From positions 62,001 to 126,000 of the forward strand of contig NZ_FQZO01000004.1 in assembly GCF_900142075.1 (NCBI RefSeq): a DNA stretch of 64,000 nt, given 5' to 3'. Of this stretch, positions 51,435 to 60,693 are shown piece by piece. Below the pieces are notes generated by a model. The model saw only the letters and a program-made list of their open reading frames with translations, was not told the DNA's origin and did not search any database. How positions within the stretch are numbered: the first letter of the stretch is position 1; each line of letters starts with the position of its first letter. This DNA is from Clostridium amylolyticum (GTDB taxonomy: Bacteria; Bacillota; Clostridia; Clostridiales; Clostridiaceae). The position numbers were made by a program, and so were the translations under genes.

Positions 51435-52985
51435 TTATTTCTTAAACTTAAAATAAATATCCACACTCTTCTCTTTCGTTTCTTTATCCTCATTGACAAT
51501 AATTTTATCCACAAGTGCTTCTACAAAATTTCTATCTATTTCATTTAATGATAATAATTTATCTATTTCACATCTATAAATTTTAGTAATATCAATATCA
51601 CTGCTATTGTTCTGAACTATTTCTTCTAATTCTTTTTTCCTTTTAATGAGACTTTCCTGCTTAGTTTGTATAGTTGTACTCATATTGCTAAAATTACGCT
51701 CTGATATTACTTCATTTAATTTATCCTCATAAAGTTTTTGAAACTTTCCATCCAATGTTGATAACTCTTGCTCAACTTTGTATAATTCTTTTTCAAATTC
51801 ATTTTCTATTACTATTCCATCTACCTTTTTATGATATTTATCTTTATCTATACATTTATCAATAACATTCTTTATATATATGCTTATTTCTTCAACAAGA
51901 TAATCCTCCTTAATAGAATGTGGGGTACATCTACCTCCTCCCATTTGAGAGTTTGTACATTTATATCCTTTATATTTCTTTCTATAGGACATGCTTCCCC
52001 CACACCCACTACACTTTAACACAGTGGTAAATGGATATATTCTATCCTGTTTATATCTATATCCGTGTTTTCTTTGCTCCATATTTTTTTGTACTTTATT
52101 GAAGGTCTTCTTATCTATAATCCCATCAAATTCACCGCTCCATATCCATTCCTCTTCTGGTGTCGCTTTTACCTTTTTAATTTTATAACTTACTTTCCTC
52201 CATCTTTGTTGAACCATGTATCCACCATATTTAGGATTCTTTAAAATACTCTGAATTGTATTATTAGTCCACATTCCAAATTTTTTACGCTTAAAATTCT
52301 TAAGTCTTGCTGATGGTGGGAGAATCCCTTTTTTATTTAGATAAGTAGCAATCCTTCCAAATCCCCACCCCTTCTGATATAAATCAAAGATTTCTTTAAC
52401 TACTTCCGTAGTTTCCCCACCTTCAGGAACTAATATGATAGTTTTCTGATTCCCTTCATAAAGTTCTTCAAATTTATATCCATAAGGTGGCTTGGACGCT
52501 ATTGAACTACCTCGTTGCATTCTATCTCCAAGAGCACTTCTAACTCTTTTACTACAGTCTTTTATATACATTTCATTTAGAATATTTTTAAATGGAATTA
52601 TATCATTAAATTCTGTTTCTGTATCAACATTATCTAATACAGATATAAATCGAACATTATTTACTTTAAAATAATCTTCTAAATAATATCCTGCCATTAT
52701 ATAATCTCTAGAAAAACGAGATAAATCACGAGTTAAAACCATATTTATCTTCTTATCTTCAATATCCTGTTTCATTCTTAAAAAAGCATCTCTATCAAAG
52801 TTAGAGCCAGATTGCCCTTGATCCTCATAGATATTTACTAAATTATATACCGCCTCCTTATCTTGAGTTGACTTCTCTATTAACCACTTCTTAAGATTTC
52901 CTACCTGCGCAGGAATAGATTCTGATTGTGAATCTTTATCTGTACTTACTCTAGCATATATTGCTACATTCCATATTTTTCTCAC
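51435..52985 (-). CDS. Large serine recombinase 1
   Basis: A 516-residue site-specific integrase of the serine family. The catalytic resolvase domain starts YARVSTDKDSQSESIPAQ, with the nucleophilic Ser near residue 14. It continues with DQGQSGSNFDRDAFLRMKQDI and LTRDLSRFSRDYIMAG. A recombinase domain (about 160-270: PPYGYKFEEL and TIQSILKNPKYGGYMVQQRWR) and a zinc ribbon (LKCSGCGGSMSYRKKYKGYKC … C) follow, then a long coiled coil. The GTG at 52983-52985 overlaps the stop of the small upstream ORF by GTGA and has GAGGTGG upstream. It probably integrates and excises this element. Confidence 0.93.
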   Translation of the reverse strand: MRKIWNVAIYARVSTDKDSQSESIPAQVGNLKKWLIEKSTQDKEAVYNLVNIYEDQGQSGSNFDRDAFLRMKQDIEDKKINMVLTRDLSRFSRDYIMAGYYLEDYFKVNNVRFISVLDNVDTETEFNDIIPFKNILNEMYIKDCSKRVRSALGDRMQRGSSIASKPPYGYKFEELYEGNQKTIILVPEGGETTEVVKEIFDLYQKGWGFGRIATYLNKKGILPPSARLKNFKRKKFGMWTNNTIQSILKNPKYGGYMVQQRWRKVSYKIKKVKATPEEEWIWSGEFDGIIDKKTFNKVQKNMEQRKHGYRYKQDRIYPFTTVLKCSGCGGSMSYRKKYKGYKCTNSQMGGGRCTPHSIKEDYLVEEISIYIKNVIDKCIDKDKYHKKVDGIVIENEFEKELYKVEQELSTLDGKFQKLYEDKLNEVISERNFSNMSTTIQTKQESLIKRKKELEEIVQNNSSDIDITKIYRCEIDKLLSLNEIDRNFVEALVDKIIVNEDKETKEKSVDIYFKFKK

Positions 52986-53173
52986 TTTTTAACCACCTCT
53001 TGCTCCTTTTTGCAATTAGTGGATAGATTTTTGTTTACCTTATTATTATACCGCGCTATTTCTCCCTTTTTTATATCTTGAGTAATTTGAATAATCTTTT
53101 TATTGATAATTTCATCAAAAATCCCTTCAATATCTTTTGCTCCGTAGTAAATATTTGATCTTATCTCTTTCAT
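52982..53173 (-). CDS. Small ORF upstream of recombinase 1
   Basis: A 63-residue, very basic and helical protein (KEIRSNIYYGAKDIEGIFDE … KKIIQITQDIKKGEIARYNNK … KKEQEVVKK). I start at ATG 53171-53173 with GGAAAGAG upstream instead of the unsupported ATG at 53206. Its stop overlaps the recombinase start by four bases, so the two are translationally coupled. Size and position would suit a recombination-directionality or accessory DNA-binding factor, but no family is recognised. A 13-base motif shared with 60694 lies inside it. Confidence 0.6.
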   Translation of the reverse strand: MKEIRSNIYYGAKDIEGIFDEIINKKIIQITQDIKKGEIARYNNKVNKNLSTNCKKEQEVVKK

Positions 53174-53239
53174 TACACTCTTTCCATTTATATTGCTATA
53201 GTACAATCTATTCTGAAATTAACGCTTATATGTAAAAAA

Positions 53240-53276
53240 GGATTAAGCACAGCATCTTTAAAGCCATACTTAATCC
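53240..53276 (-). terminator. Terminator after serine recombinase 2
   Basis: GGATTAAG (53240-53247) pairs with CTTAATCC (53269-53276), followed on the minus strand by TTTTTTACAT. It lies about 50 bases past the stop of the recombinase ending at 53328. Confidence 0.7.
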
Positions 53277-53327
53277 AACTACTAACTATTTAACAAATTT
53301 AAATTTCTTAATTATGCATTAATAATA

Positions 53328-54905
53328 TTAAAATCTCCACATAACCTCTATTTTATTATCTTCATATACTTTAATTTCATCAATAAATAATGCTAATAAT
53401 GAATTTTTACATGTTATATATTTATCTAAATCTAATATAATATTCTCTCCCTTTTCTAATATTGAAAGTTGATAATTTATGATTTCATCTTTTAACTTAA
53501 TTTGTTCTCTAAGAGAGTGTCTTTCTTGCTTCAACTCTAAAATCTCTTCATTTAACACCTCTACCTCATACTCGTCGACTTTCAAATCAAGTTGTCTTTC
53601 TCTACTAAGAATTTCTTTAGTTATATCCTTTACTTCTAATTCTAATCTTGTTTTTTCACTGTTGTGAAATGACTTTTTATTGTTAGCACCTATAATTTTT
53701 TCTAAGATCTTATCTATATTTAAGTTATTACATAAATTAATTTTATTTAACAATAGATTTTTAATTAATGTAAATAACTCATCCTCTTTAATTAAATGTG
53801 TAGTACATCCTGAACTTCCTTTACTATTACTTAATGCACAAACATATCCTTTAGATTTATTCTTATATACTAATGCTTGTCCACAATCACCACATCTTAA
53901 TAATCCAGCAAAAGCATGCTTATCACTTGATTTCGTCCTATTATTACCATTAGTTTTTATTAATAGATCTTGCACTAAGTCATAAGTTTTTTCATCAATA
54001 ATACTTTCAAATTCTGCTGTTGTCATCCAATCGTCCTTTTCTTTTTTAGTTATCCCACTGAATTCTCCACTATTTATAAAACTATTTTTTTCAGTTCTAA
54101 ACTGACTTAACTTGCCACAATATAGAGGATTCTTTAATATCGCTGAAACAGTTTGTTTACTCCACTTCATCTTTCCCGTTGGTGATACTATTCCTAATTT
54201 AGTAATCTTTTCAGCAATATCATTTAATGAAAGCCCCGATATATAATCTTCAAATATTTGTTTAACTATATCCGATCTAATTGATTTTTCTACTCTTAAT
54301 TCAACGATTCCCCTTGAATTCCTATACTTTTCTAATCCAAATGGTGCTTTAGATCCAATATAACTTCCTTTTCTCGCCATTCCATTTAATCCTCTTTTAG
54401 TTTTTACAGAACTTGCTTTTACATAATCTTGAGCAACATTACTTACAGCCTCAATTTCATCATAAGCCCTCATAGAATTTATTATCATGTTATCCATATC
54501 AATGTATAGTAAGTTAGCCTCTCCATTATTATATAGCAAGTTCATATTATCATTAGTCAACCTACCTAATCTATCAATATGAGTTGTTATTATGCAATTA
54601 ATTTCTTTTGATTTCAAAGCCCTTAACATTTCACAATATCCCTCTCTCTTATCACTTGCTGTTCCTGAAACTCCATTATCATAATATTCACTTATTGCTT
54701 CTTCAGGTAATTCTAAATCTTCTGTAAAAAATCTAAGATTATCTAATTGTTTAGTAATAGCATTATTATCTTTTTTAGACACCCTCGCATAAATTCCAAC
54801 TTTAACTTCATTCTCTTTATTGTCCTTATAGAATTTCCAACTTCTATAATTTCCAATCTTAACACCTAATTTTTCTAACCTGTTAACTAATTCTTTTAAT
54901 TTCAT
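53328..54905 (-). CDS. Large serine recombinase 2
   Basis: A 525-residue integrase of the same class as recombinase 1, but only distantly similar. The catalytic Ser is near residue 43 in YARVSKKDNNAITKQLDN; SGTASDKREGYCEMLRAL and THIDRLGRLTNDNMN follow. The recombinase domain (KAPFGLEKYRN and AILKNPLYCGKLSQFRTE), the zinc ribbon (LRCGDCGQALVYKNKSKGYVC … C) and a coiled coil complete it. Unlike recombinase 1 it has a 35-residue N-terminal extension (KELVNRLEKLGVKIGNYRSW). GGGGGAATTAGAT precedes the ATG. Tandem pairs of this kind (as CcrA/CcrB) may act together or on different sites. Confidence 0.93.
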   Translation of the reverse strand: MKLKELVNRLEKLGVKIGNYRSWKFYKDNKENEVKVGIYARVSKKDNNAITKQLDNLRFFTEDLELPEEAISEYYDNGVSGTASDKREGYCEMLRALKSKEINCIITTHIDRLGRLTNDNMNLLYNNGEANLLYIDMDNMIINSMRAYDEIEAVSNVAQDYVKASSVKTKRGLNGMARKGSYIGSKAPFGLEKYRNSRGIVELRVEKSIRSDIVKQIFEDYISGLSLNDIAEKITKLGIVSPTGKMKWSKQTVSAILKNPLYCGKLSQFRTEKNSFINSGEFSGITKKEKDDWMTTAEFESIIDEKTYDLVQDLLIKTNGNNRTKSSDKHAFAGLLRCGDCGQALVYKNKSKGYVCALSNSKGSSGCTTHLIKEDELFTLIKNLLLNKINLCNNLNIDKILEKIIGANNKKSFHNSEKTRLELEVKDITKEILSRERQLDLKVDEYEVEVLNEEILELKQERHSLREQIKLKDEIINYQLSILEKGENIILDLDKYITCKNSLLALFIDEIKVYEDNKIEVMWRF

Positions 54906-54917
54906 ATCTAATTCCCC

Positions 54918-55058
54918 CTATGCTGTTTTTCTTATATTTTCTTCATCAGTATTTTCTTTAATAACATTTACTATAAATTTTTCTATTAAATTCTCTATAT
55001 TGAATTTACCTAAGTTTACCTCTTTAACTTCACAGTTTTCTATTTTTATTCTAGCCAT
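54918..55058 (-). CDS. Very small ORF upstream of recombinase 2
   Basis: A 46-residue protein (MARIKIENCEVKEVNLGK then NIENLIEKFIVNVIKENTD). A strong ribosome binding site, GAGGAGGATAAAATT, precedes its ATG at 55056-55058, and it ends 12 bases before the recombinase start. The arrangement repeats that of the ORF at 52982, although the two sequences are not clearly related. Function unknown; an accessory factor for the recombinase is plausible. Confidence 0.65.
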   Translation of the reverse strand: MARIKIENCEVKEVNLGKFNIENLIEKFIVNVIKENTDEENIRKTA

Positions 55059-55090
55059 AATTTTATCCTCCTCTGTTACTCAACTTTTTT

Positions 55091-55104
55091 ACTTTCCGGA
55101 AAGT
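55091..55104. promoter_or_regulatory. Operator-like palindrome upstream of recombinase 2 unit
   Basis: ACTTTCCGGAAAGT is a perfect 14-base palindrome 33 bases upstream of the 46-residue ORF. It could be a repressor site or part of an attachment site. Confidence 0.4.
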
Positions 55105-55208
55105 CTTGCAAACAAAGGCTTTATTACCTTTGTATTTATACTTAACACAGGTAAAATAAAATCCGCCAAAATTTTAGAAACTTTTTTAAATTTTTTTACA
55201 CAAAAAAA

Positions 55209-55233
55209 ATACTATGAAATTAATCACAGTATT
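55209..55233 (-). terminator. Terminator after gajB
   Basis: AATACTATG (55209-55217) pairs with CACAGTATT (55225-55233) with one mismatch, followed on the minus strand by a run of eight T. Confidence 0.7.
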
Positions 55234-55249
55234 TATATTTATTAATTTA

Positions 55250-56773
55250 TTATGTACACACTATTACGCCTAAATTATTTAATATTTGCTTTGTATCTTC
55301 TCCGATAGCATTTTCACACGCAATACATAGAAATTCTTTTGCTCTACTAAATGCTACATATCCTAAATGACATGAATCACTTACTTCATCAATCCTCTTA
55401 TTCCTATCACATTCCAGCCACTTTCTAAGTTCATCTTCATTTCTTGCTAATACTAAAACTGCATCGGCCTCTAATCCTTTTGCCTTATGAATTGTTAAAC
55501 AATACTCTCTACACTTGTCTATATTCTCTTTAGTCGAAATAAATATCCCGCTAACTACATTATAATATTTATTAATTATTTCATTATTATCTATAGAACA
55601 TTCCTTAATTGATTTTTGATAATTATTAAAATCTCCAAATTTAACTTCTACTTCTTTTCCCCAATACTCAATATTATTTATATTTTTTCTAAAATAATCT
55701 ATTAGTTCTATACATTTCTTTCTAAACTCAATTATAGTTATGTTAAATTCATCCATAATTTCACTTTTACTTTTATTATATAAACTCTTTATTAAATCCA
55801 TTGTAATACATAAGCACTTAGAATAATCCTCATTCTTTCTAATGTTAGATACACTTCCCTTAAACTTATTATTTTGATACGATAAAAAGAATTTAGTTTT
55901 AGGACTACTTGCTAAAAATTTCTTTTCTAAGCATAGCAAATTAAATTTTTCTACTATCTCATCAATATCACTCAAATCTATAAACGTAACCTCATTCATT
56001 GATGTAATTTTTTCACATCTATATACCTGTTTTATATTACAATGAAAATTGTTTAAAAAATTCACAATAGTCTTACTAGACCTATAATTATTTTCTAATT
56101 TAACCACCTTATAACTTTTTTTCTCCTGTAATGATATGATAGGATGTTGCTTTAGATCGCCCTTCCTATTTCTCTTTTTTTCTTTACTAGCGAAACTCAT
56201 TATCTTTTGTTCTGGATCTCCTACTAATATAACATTAGTTTTTTTCCCTTTTCTTAAAGTTTCTAAAATGTCAAATTGTTGTTTAGTTGCATCTTGAAAT
56301 TCATCTACTAATACATAAGATATTCTATTACAAAATCTTTCTTTTACGATAGGATCACTTAGTAATTTATTAGAAACCGTTGCTATTTGATCGTATGTCA
56401 ATATTCCCTTCTTGGAAAGTGAACTAAGGACTCTATTTTTCATTATATAATAATCTTTTCCTTTAGCATTCAAATTTAAGTTTATATCATTTACTATAAT
56501 ATCATCTTCAATAAGTCCTTTAGATTTCGCGAAAGGCTTAATTAAATAACTTAGCAAAAAACTATGTATAGTACCGATAAAGACATTACTTGGAATACTA
56601 ACAACTTCTTCTAATCGTTTAATTAATTCTTCAGTAGCAGAATTTGTATATGTTATTACTGCTATTACCCTCGTAGAATTAACACTTTCTATTGCATGCA
56701 ATACATTTCTTACTAATTCTGTAGTTTTTCCTGATCCTGCCGCAGCAATTATTAATTCTTTTCTTAACTCCAT
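55250..56773 (-). CDS. gajB: Gabija protein GajB, UvrD-like helicase
   Basis: A 507-residue superfamily 1 helicase. Walker A AAAGSGKTTELV lies at the extreme N terminus; others follow in order: TYTNSATEEL (Ia), LVDEFQDATKQQ (II, near 157), LVGDPEQKIMSF (III), ENNYRSSKTIV (IV), TIHKAKGLEADAVLV (V) and YVAFSRAKEFL (VI). The short UvrD-like architecture and its position five bases behind the OLD-type nuclease gene match GajB of Gabija (about 490 aa). In the known system GajB senses or processes DNA ends and activates GajA. Confidence 0.9.
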   Translation of the reverse strand: MELRKELIIAAAGSGKTTELVRNVLHAIESVNSTRVIAVITYTNSATEELIKRLEEVVSIPSNVFIGTIHSFLLSYLIKPFAKSKGLIEDDIIVNDINLNLNAKGKDYYIMKNRVLSSLSKKGILTYDQIATVSNKLLSDPIVKERFCNRISYVLVDEFQDATKQQFDILETLRKGKKTNVILVGDPEQKIMSFASKEKKRNRKGDLKQHPIISLQEKKSYKVVKLENNYRSSKTIVNFLNNFHCNIKQVYRCEKITSMNEVTFIDLSDIDEIVEKFNLLCLEKKFLASSPKTKFFLSYQNNKFKGSVSNIRKNEDYSKCLCITMDLIKSLYNKSKSEIMDEFNITIIEFRKKCIELIDYFRKNINNIEYWGKEVEVKFGDFNNYQKSIKECSIDNNEIINKYYNVVSGIFISTKENIDKCREYCLTIHKAKGLEADAVLVLARNEDELRKWLECDRNKRIDEVSDSCHLGYVAFSRAKEFLCIACENAIGEDTKQILNNLGVIVCT

Positions 56774-56778
56774 ACAAC

Positions 56779-58653
56779 CTACTCCTTAATAAAATTAAAA
56801 ATATTTAATATATATTGAGGCACTTTAAAATCATAATACTCTTTACCTTCTTCTTTTAACCTTAATTGCTCCTGTATTTTTTCTTCAAGTAAAAAAGCAA
56901 ACTCTGATTTTTCATCTTTAATTTTCTCAAAATATACACCTGTATCTATTTCTTTATTCCATTTATCTTCATATGTTTTACACAATCTTGGTTTCATTGA
57001 TTTGAAAATGTCTAATAGTATATTTTTTTCGTCATACTTCTTGTTATTGTAAATAATTTCTTTTTCAAGAGTAAATTGATTATCTTCTATAAGTATTACA
57101 TTAGAATTATATTCTTCTTTTAAATTGGTAGATCTATTTTCTACCGCTGTACCCTCGTCTTTATCCGTTATTACTCCACACTTAATAAAATACCCATTCT
57201 TAACAATCTCTAAAAAATTTTTAAAAGCGACACCATTAACATTTACCACATTACATCCAATGCTCTCCAATGTGATTCCATAAGTATATCTGAAAAATTG
57301 TGGCACTAAAATTTGTTCTGCAATTCCTTCAACCAATATTAATTTCCTTGCAAAAAACATCTTAGAATTTGTTGCATCTAAATATTTTCTTAAATATTTT
57401 TTATACTTTTCTTTCTCCCCAACTAACCCTTGTCCAATATAATAATTTTTAACTAATCCATTTTCATTGTATAAAACAACTATATTATCTAAATTAGTAG
57501 ATGATGAAATATGAGTAGAATGTGTTGTTATAATCACTTGTGTATCTTTAATACCCTTTTCTATTTTATCATTTAGATCATTAAATATATTTCTAACTAA
57601 ATGTGTTTGAATATGTGGATGTAAATGTGCTTCTGGCTCTTCAATACCTATAACCCTAAATACTGTTGGAATATTATTATTCTCATTGTTTAAATGTGAC
57701 ATTAACAGCGATATAAATAATAAGTTATTTTTACCTAATCCATTTCGCTCAATTGAAATTGGATCATCTCCGTACATCAAACTTAATTTCTTTATAATAT
57801 CCTTTATCTCTGGGGATGAAAATGAAAAATTAATTTTATCATTTTCGTTATATAACGATATCTTCTTTAAGTAATTATTTATTTCATCTTTTAACTCTTT
57901 AATTCTTATATTCTCTTTAATTCCCTCATCTAAACTATCTAATATTTTTTTAACCTCTAAATAGTCCTTATTTTCACCATTATCTAAAATTTTAAACAGC
58001 AATTTAGAATCTCCATTGGCTATTAATTCCCTTTTAGCATCCCTTAAAGCATCTAAAATTTCAACTTTTAACATTTTCAAATAATAATTATCACATTTAT
58101 TTGAAGTTAAATCTCCACCAAAAACTATATATTCATATTCACTAATTGGAAAATCTATGTACTTAAATAAATCAATATCACTCCCACTAGATTCTTTTAT
58201 TTGTTGTAACTTTTCAAGTTGATTTTTTATCCATTCTTTCTTATTAAATCCACTCCTAGGTTTAAAAGTATATGTTAATTTTACTTTTGATAATGTTTCT
58301 TCAAAATGCCAATCTCCTACAACCGCCAATTGTTCATCATTCATATCATCTATAATTAAACTTATGTTTACTAAAGGAAATATATCTAAATCTTCATCTT
58401 CTATATTTTTATCAATCATACCTAATACTTTTTCTTTAAATTCCATTCTTGTTCTATAATTTATATCTTCTGTCTCTAAAACCCTTTTCTTAAACATAGT
58501 TATATCTTGACTAAGAACTAAAGCAATTGAATCTAAAAGATTTGATTTCCCAATATTATTTTCTCCTAACACTAAAGTAAATGGTTTCAACTCTAAGGAA
58601 AACACTCCATAAAAACTTCTATAGTTCTCTATCCTTATATTTGAAATATACAT
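56779..58653 (-). CDS. gajA: Gabija protein GajA, OLD-family ATPase-nuclease
   Basis: A 624-residue OLD-family protein. The ATPase half has Walker A VLGENNIGKSNLLDS (near 30), a long insertion with coiled-coil character, a signature-like NGLGKNNLLFISLL, Walker B IGIEEPEAHLHP (near 342) and the switch His in ITTHSTHIS. The C-terminal Toprim nuclease has LVEGIAEQILVPQF (near 443) and the acidic pair ITDKDEGTAVE (near 499). In described Gabija systems GajA assembles as a tetramer, cuts DNA and is held back by ATP. GGGGGAGAGAG precedes the ATG. Slightly longer than the reference (about 580 aa). Confidence 0.9.
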   Translation of the reverse strand: MYISNIRIENYRSFYGVFSLELKPFTLVLGENNIGKSNLLDSIALVLSQDITMFKKRVLETEDINYRTRMEFKEKVLGMIDKNIEDEDLDIFPLVNISLIIDDMNDEQLAVVGDWHFEETLSKVKLTYTFKPRSGFNKKEWIKNQLEKLQQIKESSGSDIDLFKYIDFPISEYEYIVFGGDLTSNKCDNYYLKMLKVEILDALRDAKRELIANGDSKLLFKILDNGENKDYLEVKKILDSLDEGIKENIRIKELKDEINNYLKKISLYNENDKINFSFSSPEIKDIIKKLSLMYGDDPISIERNGLGKNNLLFISLLMSHLNNENNNIPTVFRVIGIEEPEAHLHPHIQTHLVRNIFNDLNDKIEKGIKDTQVIITTHSTHISSSTNLDNIVVLYNENGLVKNYYIGQGLVGEKEKYKKYLRKYLDATNSKMFFARKLILVEGIAEQILVPQFFRYTYGITLESIGCNVVNVNGVAFKNFLEIVKNGYFIKCGVITDKDEGTAVENRSTNLKEEYNSNVILIEDNQFTLEKEIIYNNKKYDEKNILLDIFKSMKPRLCKTYEDKWNKEIDTGVYFEKIKDEKSEFAFLLEEKIQEQLRLKEEGKEYYDFKVPQYILNIFNFIKE

Positions 58654-58864
58654 AACTCTCTCCCCCTATTCACTAAACCCTAATTAGATACCTTTCTACA
58701 ATATTATAAATATTGTTTCCAGTTTAGTTATTATAAGTATAATTTTAACATTATAATCATTAAATAAGAATATAAAAATTGGATACAATACTTTTTACAC
58801 TAAAAAAATACTTGATTGAGTGTTTCATATACAACCTCTTTCTACAATTCATACTAAAATAATT

Positions 58865-58894
58865 TTGATTTAATAAATAGTTATTATATATAAT
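58865..58894 (+). promoter_or_regulatory. Possible promoter of the tyrosine recombinase gene
   Basis: TTGATT (58865-58870), 18 bases, TATAAT (58889-58894), about 30 bases before the ATG. It lies in the 274-base divergent region between gajA and the recombinase; that region has no gene. Confidence 0.5.
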
Positions 58895-58927
58895 TCCTGT
58901 AAATAAATTAAAAGGAGTTAATATATA

Positions 58928-59815
58928 ATGAAGGATAATATAACTAATACAAATTTATGTGAATTTAATTCCTATTTATTAAATAGGGATTTATCTGAAT
59001 CTACCATCTCTCTATATATTAGTAACGTTAATCAATTCATTAATTATTTTGAGGAAACTGAAGATATTGAATTTAACTTTTCTAAAGTTACAATTATTGA
59101 TTTAAGAGATTACCGCTCTTATCTAGTTAATATAAAGAAACTTAATATTAATACTATAAATACTAAGATAATGTGTTTAAAATCTTATTTTAACTTTTTA
59201 TATAATAGTAGCCTTATCAACACAAATCCATGCAAAGATTTTAAGAAGATAAAAATAGCCACTAATTATAGCGTGAAAAGTTTTAATGAACAAGTTTATA
59301 GAAAATTGAGAAGGGAAATTTATAGATCAGCAAATACACTTCATATTGCCATATTTGAAACTTTTACTAAGACCGGCTGTAGGGTTTCAGAACTTTGCAA
59401 TTTAAAATTGTCATCATTAAATTTAACTGATAGGACTGCTAGTATAAAGTTTTTAGGTAAAGGAAATAAACTTAGGGAACTTAAATTACATTTGGATGCT
59501 AAAAAAGCAATTTTAAATTACATTAAAATTAGAAATTCAACTCCAAGCAAATCAGATTATCTATTCTTAAGTGAACGTAATGATAAATTTACTAGAAGTG
59601 GTATATGGAAGATATTTAAAAAGTATTCTACTAGAATTAATGAAGATATTACCTTACATTCATTTAGGCACTATGTTCTTAGAAAACTACTTAAAGAAGG
59701 GGTAGACCTTAGCACTGTTGCAGCAATCGCTGGCCATTCTAATCCACTTGTAACTGCTAAAATATATACTACAGCATCTAAAGAAGATCAAGATACTGCA
59801 TTAGACTTACTATAG
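58928..59815 (+). CDS. Tyrosine recombinase, XerC/D-like
   Basis: A 295-residue integrase. A SAM-like core-binding domain (residues about 8-95: YLLNRDLSESTISLYISNV) is followed by the catalytic domain. This carries the first Arg in TGCRVSELCNLKL, Lys in KFLGKGNKLREL, the HxxR pair in LHSFRHYVLRKLL, His in IAGHSNPLVT and the nucleophile Tyr in AKIYTTAS. All catalytic residues are present. AAAAGGAG precedes the ATG. It has no excisionase neighbour; it may mobilise the defence genes or be a relic of another element. Confidence 0.93.
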   Translation: MKDNITNTNLCEFNSYLLNRDLSESTISLYISNVNQFINYFEETEDIEFNFSKVTIIDLRDYRSYLVNIKKLNINTINTKIMCLKSYFNFLYNSSLINTNPCKDFKKIKIATNYSVKSFNEQVYRKLRREIYRSANTLHIAIFETFTKTGCRVSELCNLKLSSLNLTDRTASIKFLGKGNKLRELKLHLDAKKAILNYIKIRNSTPSKSDYLFLSERNDKFTRSGIWKIFKKYSTRINEDITLHSFRHYVLRKLLKEGVDLSTVAAIAGHSNPLVTAKIYTTASKEDQDTALDLL

Positions 59816-59834
59816 TTTTATATTAATTATTAAG

Positions 59835-59871
59835 ATATGCTCAATATTTTTAACATACATATTGAGCATAT
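59835..59871 (+). terminator. Terminator of the tyrosine recombinase gene
   Basis: Perfect 13-base-pair stem ATATGCTCAATAT (59835-59847) with ATATTGAGCATAT (59859-59871), followed by TTTTTTTATT. Confidence 0.88.
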
Positions 59872-59875
59872 TTTT

Positions 59876-60667
59876 TTATTTAACACCTATATCCTTACTC
59901 TTAATTCTTATTTCTTTTAACCCTCTTTTTAATATTCTTATTCGTTTTGCATAAAATTTACTTTTCTCTATTTCTGTTAATTTATTAATTAAATCTGCAT
60001 CTATCATTAATACAATATAATCTTTCACGTCATTAACTAACCTACTACACCTTAAGTAATATTGTGAATTATTATATTCCTTTTTATTGAATAGAACTAG
60101 ATTAGTAAATATATTGACATAATAAAATAGAGTAAAACATACTATCAGTTGAGTTAATATTGTTGTTGTTTTTCCAACAATAAAATCACCTCTATCATCT
60201 GTTATTGATATTAAGGCTAATATATTATTATGGGCTATTAGATTTAATGCTGCATAAACTTGATAGTTAAATCCTGTATCCTTCTTTTCAGTAATCTTGC
60301 TTCTTATAGACTTAGTCTTATATATCCTTCCTCCTAATGTATATTTATTATTCCTTCTAGTACATTCTTCTTTATAAACATTAATAATGCCTAAGCATGT
60401 CTGGTTTAATAAATCTATACTTTTCAAATTTGTATCTCCATAAGCCTCAACTAAATTTTTAAGTATTAATGCTGCTTCTAATTCCAACTTACTATTTATG
60501 AGTGTTTTAATTGCTTTTATATCCCCAAGTGCCCTGCTTAACAAATAATTATTTACAACCTCAATAACTTGTGACCCGCTTTTAATAATTATATTTTCTG
60601 GTTTTAAATAATACTCTGTTAAACTAATTAATCTATTAAATAATTTATTTGTATATTTTATATCCAT
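59876..60667 (-). CDS. Helical protein, DUF5677-like
   Basis: A 263-residue largely helical protein. The stretch from about residue 50 to 85 (DIKAIKTLINSKLELEAALILKNLVEAYGDTN) resembles the core of DUF5677 proteins, where a helix with a conserved Glu reads ALxLLRSLxEAY. A weaker match, LNLIAHNNILALISI, follows. The segment ILTQLIVCFTLFYYVNIF is hydrophobic enough to enter a membrane. The protein has no predicted enzymatic residues. Divergent from the helicase gene at 60830 with a shared 160-base promoter region. Its family link is tentative. Confidence 0.45.
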   Translation of the reverse strand: MDIKYTNKLFNRLISLTEYYLKPENIIIKSGSQVIEVVNNYLLSRALGDIKAIKTLINSKLELEAALILKNLVEAYGDTNLKSIDLLNQTCLGIINVYKEECTRRNNKYTLGGRIYKTKSIRSKITEKKDTGFNYQVYAALNLIAHNNILALISITDDRGDFIVGKTTTILTQLIVCFTLFYYVNIFTNLVLFNKKEYNNSQYYLRCSRLVNDVKDYIVLMIDADLINKLTEIEKSKFYAKRIRILKRGLKEIRIKSKDIGVK

Positions 60668-60693
60668 ACAGCGTCCTCTCTTTTTTCTTTTAC

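Noticed and set aside
52982..53206. 74-codon form of the ORF before recombinase 1
   Set aside because: The first ATG has no ribosome binding site; the internal ATG at 53173 has GGAAAGAG upstream.
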